NCBI GenBank assembly: GCA_028701165.1 | Contig: JAQVRG010000036.1 | Span: 1 to 9,813 of the forward strand | Source of the DNA: Eubacteriales bacterium | GTDB lineage: Bacteria; Bacillota; Clostridia; Christensenellales; CAG-138 | Length of the DNA stretch: 9,813 nucleotides | Direction of reading: 5' to 3' | Shown: in pieces, positions 1 through 6,227 of the stretch | How positions within the stretch are numbered: the first letter of the stretch is position 1 | Layout: each line of letters opens with the position of its first letter | Made by a program: the position numbers and the translations under genes | The notes under the pieces: generated by a model | Told to the model about the DNA's origin: nothing | Database searches by the model: none | What the model saw: the letters and a program-made list of their open reading frames with translations, nothing else

Positions 1-2
1 GA

Positions 3-914
3 CTCCCGCGAAAATCGCCGCTCCACATCCTGTGCGCAGCGCCGCTTTCCATCAACGTTCTGCTCCTTTTGACCAATTACTGGACGCACGCCGTGTTTAT
101 CGTCACACCGGATAATTATTACTTGCGTGCCGATCTGCTCTGGATCAGCGTCACCGTTTCCTTCCTGTATCCGGCCGCCGCGACCGCGCTCGCCTTGGCC
201 GCTGCGCGCAAGGCTGAAAGCAGCGCAAAAAAGCGGGACTGCTATGTGCTTGCAAGCTTTCTCATTCCGCCCGTGATCGCCGCGATACTGCAATTGATTT
301 TCTATGGCACCTTCCTGTTTTTGATCGGCTTCGCCATTTCCCTGCTCATCGTGTTCACCAACCTGCAAAACGAACGCATCACCGTCGATTTTCTCACGCG
401 CGTTAACAACCGCGCGAGCTTTATCGACTATTTTGACCGCAAGGTCCGAAGCGTAAAGGCGGGATGCAGCCTGTACCTGTTCATGATCGACGTCGATTTC
501 TTCAAGCGCATCAACGATACCTACGGCCACATCGCGGGGGATCAGGTGCTGATCGCGGTGGCGGAACACCTAAAGCGCGTCTGCTCGGATCAAAAGTGTA
601 TCCTCGCACGCTTGGGCGGGGACGAATTTGGTATTCTCCTTGAATGTAAGAGCATGCAGGAGGCGGGCGCGTTCGCCGAAAGGATCCGGGCCTCCTTAGA
701 CGATTTCAACAGCGACAGCAATCTAGCCGACCCCGTGACGCTGAGCGTGGGTTACGCAACGTGCGAAGCCGGCATGTGCTCCTTTGATAAGCTCGTTTCC
801 TTGGCGGATGGCATGATGTACCGCGAAAAAGCCAAGCGCCATATGGTGGAAACGCAATCCAAGCGCGCGCGAAATTCGGCGGAGGCGCAGACGGACTTCA
901 GCGAAGCTCGTTGA
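3..914 (+). CDS. Membrane-bound diguanylate cyclase (GGDEF protein), 5'-truncated by window edge
   Basis: Predicted to make cyclic di-GMP from two GTP at the inner face of the membrane. The frame is open from the first bases, so the true start lies outside the window; the TTG at 69 is only the first possible start inside it and falls in a hydrophobic stretch. About 303 residues are visible. The first ~120 are hydrophobic, with several likely membrane segments (roughly 27-90, 147-215 and 248-360 in nucleotides), the second half of a multi-pass sensor region. The linker QNERITVDFLTRVNNR then opens the GGDEF domain. The metal-binding segment MIDVDFFK (486-509) and the active-site GGDEF (615-629) are intact, so activity is expected. 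The inhibitory I-site RxxD is not conserved: its place reads DQKC (588-599). There is no EAL domain. The gene ends with a TGA that lies inside the 3' end of the convergent dctP-like gene. Family call is secure; the input signal is unknown. Confidence 0.93.
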   Translation, partial: LPRKSPLHILCAAPLSINVLLLLTNYWTHAVFIVTPDNYYLRADLLWISVTVSFLYPAAATALALAAARKAESSAKKRDCYVLASFLIPPVIAAILQLIFYGTFLFLIGFAISLLIVFTNLQNERITVDFLTRVNNRASFIDYFDRKVRSVKAGCSLYLFMIDVDFFKRINDTYGHIAGDQVLIAVAEHLKRVCSDQKCILARLGGDEFGILLECKSMQEAGAFAERIRASLDDFNSDSNLADPVTLSVGYATCEAGMCSFDKLVSLADGMMYREKAKRHMVETQSKRARNSAEAQTDFSEAR

Positions 915-1920
915 TCGCGTCGAGTATCTCCGTCGCCTTGCCGCCTATGGACGCCGCCTTTTCGCTCCAATACGGCTCCGCGATCTCCTTAAAGGCGGGG
1001 CGATCCTCAAACTCCGTCACCATGGTGCCTTCCGCTTGAAATTTTGCATAGTAGTCGTCCTCGGACGCCTGCACACGCTGGTTGAAGCCGTCGTCCAGCT
1101 CGTCCCAAGCGTCGAGCATCAGCGTGCGCGCGGCTTCGGGAAGTCCGTCCCAAAAGGCTTCGTTTGCCGAAAGCGTGCCCAACGCGTACATGTGGCGCGT
1201 TTTGCAGATGTTTCCCGTGATCGTGTGATACCCGCCCTCGTAAAGCGCCTGCGCGGGGCATTCGCACGCTTCCACAACGCCCTGCTGGATCGCCTTGTAC
1301 ATATCGCTCATCGCCATGGGCGTAGGCGACATGCCAAGCAGCGTAAAGGTATCGATATAGACCTGACTTTCCGGCGAACGTATGATAAGGTCCTTCATAT
1401 CCGCAAGCGTCCTAAGCGGGCGAACGGACGCGATCACGCGTGCGCCGCTGTACACCCACCGCAAAATATAGGTGTTGTTCTTCTCGCTCATCGCTTCGGC
1501 GATGAGCGCGCCCGGCTTACCGTAAATACATCTGCCAAGATGATCGTACCCGTCGCAGATGAGCGGCGCGTAGAGCATGGACACCTCGGGACACCACGGC
1601 TCATAGAGCGACGGCTCGCCGCTCGACATATCGACAGCCCCCAGATCGACCTGCTCGATGATCTCCACAAATGTACCGAGCTGACCCGCCGGGTAATAAT
1701 CGAAGGTGATCCTGCCGCCGGAGCGTTCCGTTACCGCCGCCATCCAGTCCTCGATAATATAGTTCATCAGCTCGCCCTCCGGAATGGCATGGGCGTATTT
1801 GATCTTGATCGGCTCCATGGAGGCGAAGGGGTCCGCATCAACGGGCCGCGCCGCCGCGCAGGCGCTCGTTAGAACGGCCAGCAGCGCGATACATAGGATC
1901 AGGGATACGGTCTTTTTCAT
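898..1920 (-). CDS. TRAP-type (DctP family) substrate-binding lipoprotein
   Basis: Extracytoplasmic binding protein of the DctP family, whose members usually bind organic acids such as C4-dicarboxylates or sialic acid. The 340-residue product has a lipoprotein signal: basic MKK, a hydrophobic core, and Cys21 after LTSA as the lipidation site (position -3 is Thr rather than the usual Leu). Family features are KYAHAIPEGE near residue 41, then GARVIASVRPLRTLADMKD and R181 in IIRSPES, the position of the arginine that normally pairs with a ligand carboxylate, and MYKAIQQGVVEACECP at 207-222. Length is normal for the family. The start is set by AAGGAGAG at 1931-1924. It lies 56 bp after the hybrid kinase on the same strand with no terminator between, so the two are probably co-transcribed. 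No DctQ or DctM membrane gene is present, so a sensory role with the kinase is plausible; a transporter encoded elsewhere is the alternative. Ligand unknown. Confidence 0.93.
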   Translation of the reverse strand: MKKTVSLILCIALLAVLTSACAAARPVDADPFASMEPIKIKYAHAIPEGELMNYIIEDWMAAVTERSGGRITFDYYPAGQLGTFVEIIEQVDLGAVDMSSGEPSLYEPWCPEVSMLYAPLICDGYDHLGRCIYGKPGALIAEAMSEKNNTYILRWVYSGARVIASVRPLRTLADMKDLIIRSPESQVYIDTFTLLGMSPTPMAMSDMYKAIQQGVVEACECPAQALYEGGYHTITGNICKTRHMYALGTLSANEAFWDGLPEAARTLMLDAWDELDDGFNQRVQASEDDYYAKFQAEGTMVTEFEDRPAFKEIAEPYWSEKAASIGGKATEILDAINELR

Positions 1921-1976
1921 GTTCTCTCCTTTTCATTCCTCTGCGGTGTACAGGGTCGCGGCGGATCGCACGTATC

Positions 1977-4634
1977 TTAGCACAGGTACCGCTTTAGGGC
2001 TTCATACAAACTTTCGGGCATAACGGGTTTGGACAGATGCTCGTTCATGCCCGCCTCGTGTGCCTTCCCGACGTCCTCGGAAAACGCGTCAGCCGTCATG
2101 GCAATGATCGGGATGGTTTTTGCCTGCGGGTGCGCGCTGGCGCGTATCGTCTTCGCCGCCTGGTATCCGTCCATCACGGGCATCTGTACATCCATCAGGA
2201 TCGCGTCGAAGCGTCCCGGCTCGGAAGCGATGAAGGCTTCACAGCCGATCTGTCCGTCCGCGGCCGTTTCCACTTCCACACCCACCTTGTCCAGCAAAAG
2301 CTTTGCGATCTCGGTGTTCATGAGGTTGTCCTCCACCAGCAGCACGCGTTTGCCGTCCAGCGCGTAGCTTTTTTTAACCTCCGGAACGACGCGCACCTGA
2401 TCGGTAACGATGCTCTCCAGCGCGTTGTAGAGCGCGGACGGAAATACGGGCTTGCCCAGCACAAGCTCGGCGCCCGCCGCCGCGCATTGGTGGTTTGCGT
2501 CGGCAAGGTCGTAGGCGAGTATCATGATGTGCGGCGCTTTATCTGAAAACGCGCCGCGAATTTTCTTTGCGGCATCCAGCGCGTTAAGATCCTCCAGCTT
2601 CCAATCCAATATGCACAGGTCAAAGGGTTCTCCCGCATCGCATGCCTCCCGCAGCAGACGCAGCGCCGCGTCCGCGCTGTCCGCGAGACTTCGCTTCACG
2701 CCAAAGCCCGTGAGTATCTGCCCTATGTATTCGCGTTCGTCGGCGTTGCGCACGACGGCGAGCACGCGCATATCCTCGATGGGACTGAAGCCGCGGCGCG
2801 TCGTTTTTTCCGGAATGCCGAAGGGAAGCTCCGTCCAAAAGCTGGAGCCCTCGCCCTCGCGGCTCTCCACGCCGACGCTGCCGCCCATCAGCTCGCTGAG
2901 GTTTTTGGTGATGGAAAGGCCAAGACCCGTACCGCTGTATTGATGCGCCGCCTCGCCGGTCGCCCGTTCAAAGGGCTGAAAGAGGCGCGTGCGCAGCTCG
3001 TCGCTTATGCCGCAGCCGGTGTCGCTGACGGTAAAGCGTATCACAACGACGCCCGCCTCACGCTTGACCTGCTCAACTCTCAGCGTCACGTTTCCGCCGC
3101 TCGGCGTAAACTTGACCGCGTTAGAGAGAAAGTTCAAAAGCACCTGATTGACCCGCACATCGTCGCCGATCAGCGTTTCAGCGTGCATATTTTTGAGCAC
3201 GACGTTAAAATCGATCCCCTTTGCGGCACACTGGCCATAATAGATGGCGGAGAGCGAGGTTAAAAGCTTCGTCATATCAAACTCGCTTATGTTGAGCTTC
3301 ATCTTATTGCTCTCGATCGCCGAAACGTCCAAGATATCGCTGATGAGCTGCAAAAGGAGCTTGGAGGAAACATCGATTTTCTTCAGGAAATCACGCAGTA
3401 TGGTCGGGTTGCCTATGCTGTCCCGCGAAAGCGTGACAAAGCCGATGATGGCGTTGAGCGGCGTGCGCAGCTCGTGACTCATCGTCGAAAGGAAGCGGCT
3501 TTTTGCGAGGTTCGCTTCGTTCGCCTCCCGCGTCGCCTGCTCCGCGATCGAGACGTTATAGCTCATCGCCTTGCCGCCAAAATAGATCGCAACCCCGTCC
3601 ATAAGGAATAAAAACAGGAACAGCAGCAGTATGATCAAAGAATAATTGACAGTGTTATCGACAGAATTGAAATCGGCAAGCGGCACACAGGTGATGCTGT
3701 ACCAGCCGTTTTCCATCGCCGCCACGGAGAAAACACAGTCCGCGCCCCTGTGATTTTTATAGAATAGGTTGATCGGCGCGCCGTCCGCCGTCGTTTCGAG
3801 TATCTCCCGCCGCAGCGTATCTCTCCAGTCCAGCGTAAGGCCGTTGTAGTTGACAATATAATCGTAGAAATTGACGTTCCTGTAATCGCTGTTTTTGATG
3901 ATGTAGTCGCCGTCGGCGTTGACCAGCACCGTCGATTGCCCGTCATATTTCTTCTGCACGTTGTAGGCGTTAAGCGCCTTTTGGGAATTGACCGCCAGCA
4001 GCACCGTATAGAGCGACCTGCGCCCCGCCGCGTCCGTAAGCACCGTATGCCTGTACACAGCGAAGCATTTGAGCTTGGTATCGGGATCGGTAAATTCCGC
4101 GGCGAAGCATACGCCGTTGGAATTTTCGTCATGTACGTCGGTAAAGGATTGAAAGATATCGTAATAACCGCTGCCGTACCGGATATCGCGCACGCGCGTT
4201 ACAAGGCCGCCGTCCGCGTTTTTGACCTTTCGGATCGAAACGCCGGTGTAATCGCCAAAGCTGAGATTGCCCGCTTCGCCGTAGCTGCCGCTTTTTACAA
4301 GTTGAAACTGCCTGTCCGGATTGGTGTTGGATTCGCCGAGATATTTGACGGTCTCCCCATAGGTCAGGCTTCGCGCTTCGATATAGTTCACCGCGTCGTC
4401 GATCTTGATGCCCATGCTGCCGGTATAGGTATAGGCGGCGTTCGCGGACGCGGCGTTCAGATTCTCCACATTGCGTATGTTTTCGTCGAGAAGCTTTTGG
4501 CTGTAGGAGCGGCCGGAAGCGCTGTAAACCTCGCCGATACAAATAAAGACCAGCACGTTGACGAGCAAAACGGCCGCGTACATCCATGGTTTCACACGCC
4601 TGCTCTCACCAAGTTGATCCTTCCCGCTTCTCAT
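1977..4634 (-). CDS. Hybrid sensor histidine kinase with Cache-like sensor and two receiver domains
   Basis: An 885-residue membrane kinase that senses an external signal and starts a phosphorelay. Order: TM1 (about 18-37); extracellular sensor (about 38-330) with Cache-like hallmarks STVLVNADGDYII (234-246) and ENGWYSITCVP (308-318); TM2 (about 331-352); a short helical linker; HisKA with phospho-acceptor H387 in STMSHELRTPLNA; HATPase with N-box N501/N505, G1 SDTGCGI (537-543), F-box FQPFERA and G2 GTGLGLS (568-574). All kinase motifs look intact. The first receiver (about 621-745) keeps D677 and K728 but lacks the acidic pair (VVRNADE) and the usual Thr (ILAYD). The second (about 761-885) is complete: E768/D769, D815, T847, K869. 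No HPt domain follows, so onward transfer would need a separate HPt protein. The ATG at 4634 has a weak GAGG site 10 nt upstream and begins just before TM1. It is first in an operon with the dctP-like gene, which may present its ligand. Architecture secure; ligand and target unknown. Confidence 0.94.
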   Translation of the reverse strand: MRSGKDQLGESRRVKPWMYAAVLLVNVLVFICIGEVYSASGRSYSQKLLDENIRNVENLNAASANAAYTYTGSMGIKIDDAVNYIEARSLTYGETVKYLGESNTNPDRQFQLVKSGSYGEAGNLSFGDYTGVSIRKVKNADGGLVTRVRDIRYGSGYYDIFQSFTDVHDENSNGVCFAAEFTDPDTKLKCFAVYRHTVLTDAAGRRSLYTVLLAVNSQKALNAYNVQKKYDGQSTVLVNADGDYIIKNSDYRNVNFYDYIVNYNGLTLDWRDTLRREILETTADGAPINLFYKNHRGADCVFSVAAMENGWYSITCVPLADFNSVDNTVNYSLIILLLFLFLFLMDGVAIYFGGKAMSYNVSIAEQATREANEANLAKSRFLSTMSHELRTPLNAIIGFVTLSRDSIGNPTILRDFLKKIDVSSKLLLQLISDILDVSAIESNKMKLNISEFDMTKLLTSLSAIYYGQCAAKGIDFNVVLKNMHAETLIGDDVRVNQVLLNFLSNAVKFTPSGGNVTLRVEQVKREAGVVVIRFTVSDTGCGISDELRTRLFQPFERATGEAAHQYSGTGLGLSITKNLSELMGGSVGVESREGEGSSFWTELPFGIPEKTTRRGFSPIEDMRVLAVVRNADEREYIGQILTGFGVKRSLADSADAALRLLREACDAGEPFDLCILDWKLEDLNALDAAKKIRGAFSDKAPHIMILAYDLADANHQCAAAGAELVLGKPVFPSALYNALESIVTDQVRVVPEVKKSYALDGKRVLLVEDNLMNTEIAKLLLDKVGVEVETAADGQIGCEAFIASEPGRFDAILMDVQMPVMDGYQAAKTIRASAHPQAKTIPIIAMTADAFSEDVGKAHEAGMNEHLSKPVMPESLYEALKRYLC

Positions 4635-4711
4635 AAAATACCCGCCTCAGCTAACATTGTGATAAGGTCATACGCATCGTATTGCCGTCATATTGTCCCA
4701 ATTTGATATTT

Positions 4712-4723
4712 TATAATATTATA
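4712..4723. repeat. 12-bp perfect AT palindrome at the predicted kinase transcription start
   Basis: TATAATATTATA reads the same on both strands. It lies directly downstream of the -10 box of the kinase promoter and spans the predicted start point, where a repressor operator could sit. Such palindromes also arise by chance in AT-rich promoter DNA, so an operator role is only a possibility. Confidence 0.35.
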
Positions 4724-4728
4724 TTGTA

Positions 4729-4757
4729 ATCATAAGGGGAATGATGGATTATTTCAA
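4729..4757 (-). promoter_or_regulatory. Sigma-A-type promoter of the kinase-dctP operon
   Basis: On the minus strand, TTGAAA (4757-4752) is followed after exactly 17 bases by TATGAT (4734-4729). This is close to consensus, and a strongly AT-rich stretch follows. The predicted start point is near 4722, giving a leader of about 88 nt before the kinase ATG at 4634. It was found by reading for -35/-10 matches only, with no transcript data. Confidence 0.65.
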
Positions 4758-4879
4758 GTATTTCAAGGGAATTTACGCGGCGCGCCCGCACAAAAGCGCT
4801 TCCGCCGCGCGATAGGCGCGTATTTTTGCGCAATATCGCTAAATCTTTTTGTATATGGCGCACAAATTTTCTTGATTTG

Positions 4880-4908
4880 TTGACAACAGCCCTTTTTGCA
4901 TGTACACT
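4880..4908 (+). promoter_or_regulatory. Sigma-A-type promoter of the BMP/ABC nucleoside importer operon
   Basis: A perfect TTGACA (4880-4885) is followed after 17 bases by TACACT (4903-4908). Transcription would start near 4915, leaving a leader of about 65 nt. A perfect -35 box and ideal spacing fit the strong expression suggested by the codon use of the first gene. This promoter also argues against translation starting at the in-frame GTG at 4926, which has no ribosome site. Confidence 0.7.
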
Positions 4909-4964
4909 TTGGGTAGCGTTCTTGGGTGCCCGCGCGGCGCTGCGGAGCGCGCATATCTTTTCAT

Positions 4965-4975
4965 AGAGAGGAAAG
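4965..4975 (+). promoter_or_regulatory. Ribosome binding site setting the start of the BMP-family gene
   Basis: The purine-rich AGAGAGGAAAG, with AGGA at 4969-4972, lies 7 nt before the ATG at 4980. That ATG is followed directly by a classic signal peptide (MKKLIAILL). The frame is open further upstream to a GTG at 4926, but the added residues are arginine-rich and would spoil the signal peptide. Confidence 0.75.
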
Positions 4976-4979
4976 AACA

Positions 4980-6104
4980 ATGAAAAAACTGATTGCGATT
5001 CTCTTAACCGTCGTGATGGCGGTCGCTTTGTGCACCGCTTGCGCAAAGCCCGCCGGCGAAGCCGCCGCGCCCGCTGCCGCCGACAAGAAGGTTTACAACG
5101 TGGTAAGCCTCGTCAACGGCAACCTTGGCGACAAGTCCTTCTTCGACTCCGCCGAAGCCGGCCTCAAGCAGCTTCAGGACGCGGGCCGCATCACCTACAA
5201 GACCATCGAGATGGGCGGCACGGACGAAGACCAGCCTAAATGGCTGGAAACCCTCTACGAGGTTGCGGAATCCGGCGAATACGATCTGATCGTGTGCGGC
5301 ACCTATCAGATGCCCGACTACCTCAAGGAAGTCGCCACCGCGCATCCCGATCAGAAGTTCCTGATCTATGACGACACCACCTATGTGGGCGAGAACGCCA
5401 ACGTCGTCAACTTCTCCTACAAGCAGAACGACATGGGTTACCTAATCGGCGTGTTCGCGGCCTCCCTGACCGGCGACACGAGCGTTGCCAACATCAACGC
5501 GGACAAGGTCGTCGGCTTCATCGGCGGCGTGGACAGCCCCGTTATCAACGACTTTTTGATCGGCTTCCTCCAGGGTGCGAAGGACACGGACGCGGCCGTC
5601 AAGGTCGACACCCGTTACGTCAACAGCTATGTGGATACCGCCACCGCCAAGGAAATGGGCCTTTCCATGATCAACGACAACAAGGCTGACATCATTTGGG
5701 GCGTTGCGGGTCTTTCCGGCAACGGCGGCGCGGAAGCCGCGCTGGAAACCGGCAAAGCTTGGTTCATCGGCGTTGACTCCGACCAGGAGCTGACCCTTCC
5801 CGCCGAGCAGGCAGCCATCACGCTGACCTCCGGATTAAAGAACATCGGCCAGTCCCTCATCTGGTTCTTTGACGAGTGGGACGCCGGCCGCACCTACTGG
5901 GGACAGCAGGTTAACCTCGGCCTCAACGAGGGCGGCGTCGGCATCGTGACCGACAAGAACTTCGCCAAGCTCGCCCCCAAGGCCGTGCAGGACGCGGTGC
6001 TTGCGGCACAGGAAAAGGTCGCCAAGGGCGAGATCACCGTTCCCACCGCCATCGGCGACACCACGGGCGCTGCGGAGGCTCTGCGCGATTCCATGCAGCC
6101 GTAA
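4980..6104 (+). CDS. BMP-family nucleoside-binding lipoprotein of an ABC importer
   Basis: Binding protein of the BMP/PnrA family, which captures purine or other nucleosides outside the membrane and hands them to an ABC permease. The 374-residue product starts with a lipoprotein signal and likely lipidated Cys21 (after LCTA), then an Ala/Pro-rich tether to about residue 35. The BMP fold follows: VVSLVNGNLGDKSFFDSA (41-58), a typical N-terminal ligand segment; VVGFIGGVDSPVINDFLIGF (177-196); and GVDSDQ (264-269), where family structures place an aspartate that contacts the ribose. Length is normal. It is first in an operon with an ATPase and two permeases, in the order of nupNOPQ of Bacillus subtilis. 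Codon use is very biased: all 18 Asn codons are AAC, as expected of a highly expressed gene. A hairpin follows the stop. Family membership is sure; the preferred nucleoside is not determined. Confidence 0.95.
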   Translation: MKKLIAILLTVVMAVALCTACAKPAGEAAAPAAADKKVYNVVSLVNGNLGDKSFFDSAEAGLKQLQDAGRITYKTIEMGGTDEDQPKWLETLYEVAESGEYDLIVCGTYQMPDYLKEVATAHPDQKFLIYDDTTYVGENANVVNFSYKQNDMGYLIGVFAASLTGDTSVANINADKVVGFIGGVDSPVINDFLIGFLQGAKDTDAAVKVDTRYVNSYVDTATAKEMGLSMINDNKADIIWGVAGLSGNGGAEAALETGKAWFIGVDSDQELTLPAEQAAITLTSGLKNIGQSLIWFFDEWDAGRTYWGQQVNLGLNEGGVGIVTDKNFAKLAPKAVQDAVLAAQEKVAKGEITVPTAIGDTTGAAEALRDSMQP

Positions 6105-6149
6105 CCCCGCGCTAAGCGAAGGCTTACGCTCATTCAACACAGTGCATAA

Positions 6150-6176
6150 GGGGGAGCAAACCGCTCCCCCGCTTTT
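6150..6176 (+). terminator. Intrinsic (leaky) terminator between the binding-protein and ATPase genes
   Basis: GGGGGAGC (6150-6157) pairs perfectly with GCTCCCCC (6163-6170) across a five-base AAACC loop, followed by GCTTTT. The stem is strong but the T run is only four long, so partial read-through into the ATPase gene is likely. This would give more binding protein than transporter, a common arrangement. A weaker stem, TAAGC (6113-6117) with GCTTA (6122-6126), lies just before it. Confidence 0.7.
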
Positions 6177-6204
6177 GAAATTCATACTTCTTACTTATCA
6201 TATT
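6175..6204 (+). promoter_or_regulatory. Possible weak secondary promoter before the ATPase gene
   Basis: TTGAAA (6175-6180) begins in the T run of the terminator. It is followed by CATATT (6199-6204) at 18-base spacing, or TATCAT (6196-6201) at 15-base spacing. Neither -10 choice is good. It could supply some ATPase and permease transcript past the terminator, but may well be chance. Confidence 0.22.
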
Positions 6205-6212
6205 TGGTACAT

Positions 6213-6219
6213 GGGGGAA
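6213..6219 (+). promoter_or_regulatory. Ribosome binding site setting the start of the ATPase gene
   Basis: GGGGGAA lies 8 nt before the ATG at 6228. The frame extends upstream to a TTG at 6204, but that codon has no purine-rich site before it and adds eight residues not expected in the family. The ATG at 6211 is in another frame. Confidence 0.55.
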
Positions 6220-6227
6220 TCCTCTAT

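Larger units (their letters stand above)
4635..4979. other. Divergent intergenic control region between the kinase operon and the nucleoside importer operon
   Basis: A 345-bp stretch with no credible gene. It holds a leftward promoter (4757-4729), a rightward promoter (4880-4908) and an AT palindrome (4712-4723). It also has a direct repeat of ATTTCAAG (4751-4758 and 4760-4767), a small inverted repeat ATACG-CAT-CGTAT (4670-4682) in the kinase leader, and an 8-bp palindrome TTGCGCAA (4826-4833) upstream of the importer promoter. In the importer leader, GCGCT (4937-4941) can pair with AGCGC (4946-4950) to form a short GC hairpin about 20 nt before the ribosome site. The importer leader of about 65 nt is too short for a purine riboswitch, and no such core was seen. 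Confidence 0.7.

Noticed and set aside
1036..1872. 278-residue plus-strand frame opposite the dctP-like gene
   Set aside because: It is antisense to a clear family member, is rich in Arg/His/Val as expected of a shadow in GC-rich DNA, and has no family motifs.
1921..1976. Terminator or separate promoter between the kinase and dctP-like genes
   Set aside because: No hairpin with a T run and no -35/-10 pair was found; the gap holds only the dctP ribosome site, so co-transcription is the simpler reading.
3936..4706. 256-residue plus-strand frame opposite the kinase sensor domain
   Set aside because: It is a shadow of the kinase coding sequence; composition is atypical and no ribosome site was seen.
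4826..4833. TTGCGCAA palindrome as a regulator operator
   Set aside because: It is only 8 bp with no extension of symmetry and matches no operator I can name; it is kept only as part of the region description.
4926..4979. Upstream GTG start for the BMP-family gene
   Set aside because: It has no ribosome site, adds an Arg-rich segment before a perfect lipoprotein signal, and the ATG at 4980 has a good Shine-Dalgarno.
4909..4979. Purine riboswitch in front of the nucleoside importer
   Set aside because: The leader is only about 65 nt, with no purine-aptamer core or terminator-antiterminator pair; only a 5-bp GC hairpin is seen.
4711..5046. 111-residue minus-strand reading frame across the intergenic region
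   Set aside because: It crosses the importer promoter, ribosome site and signal peptide, is arginine-rich with low complexity, and has no recognisable domain or ribosome site.
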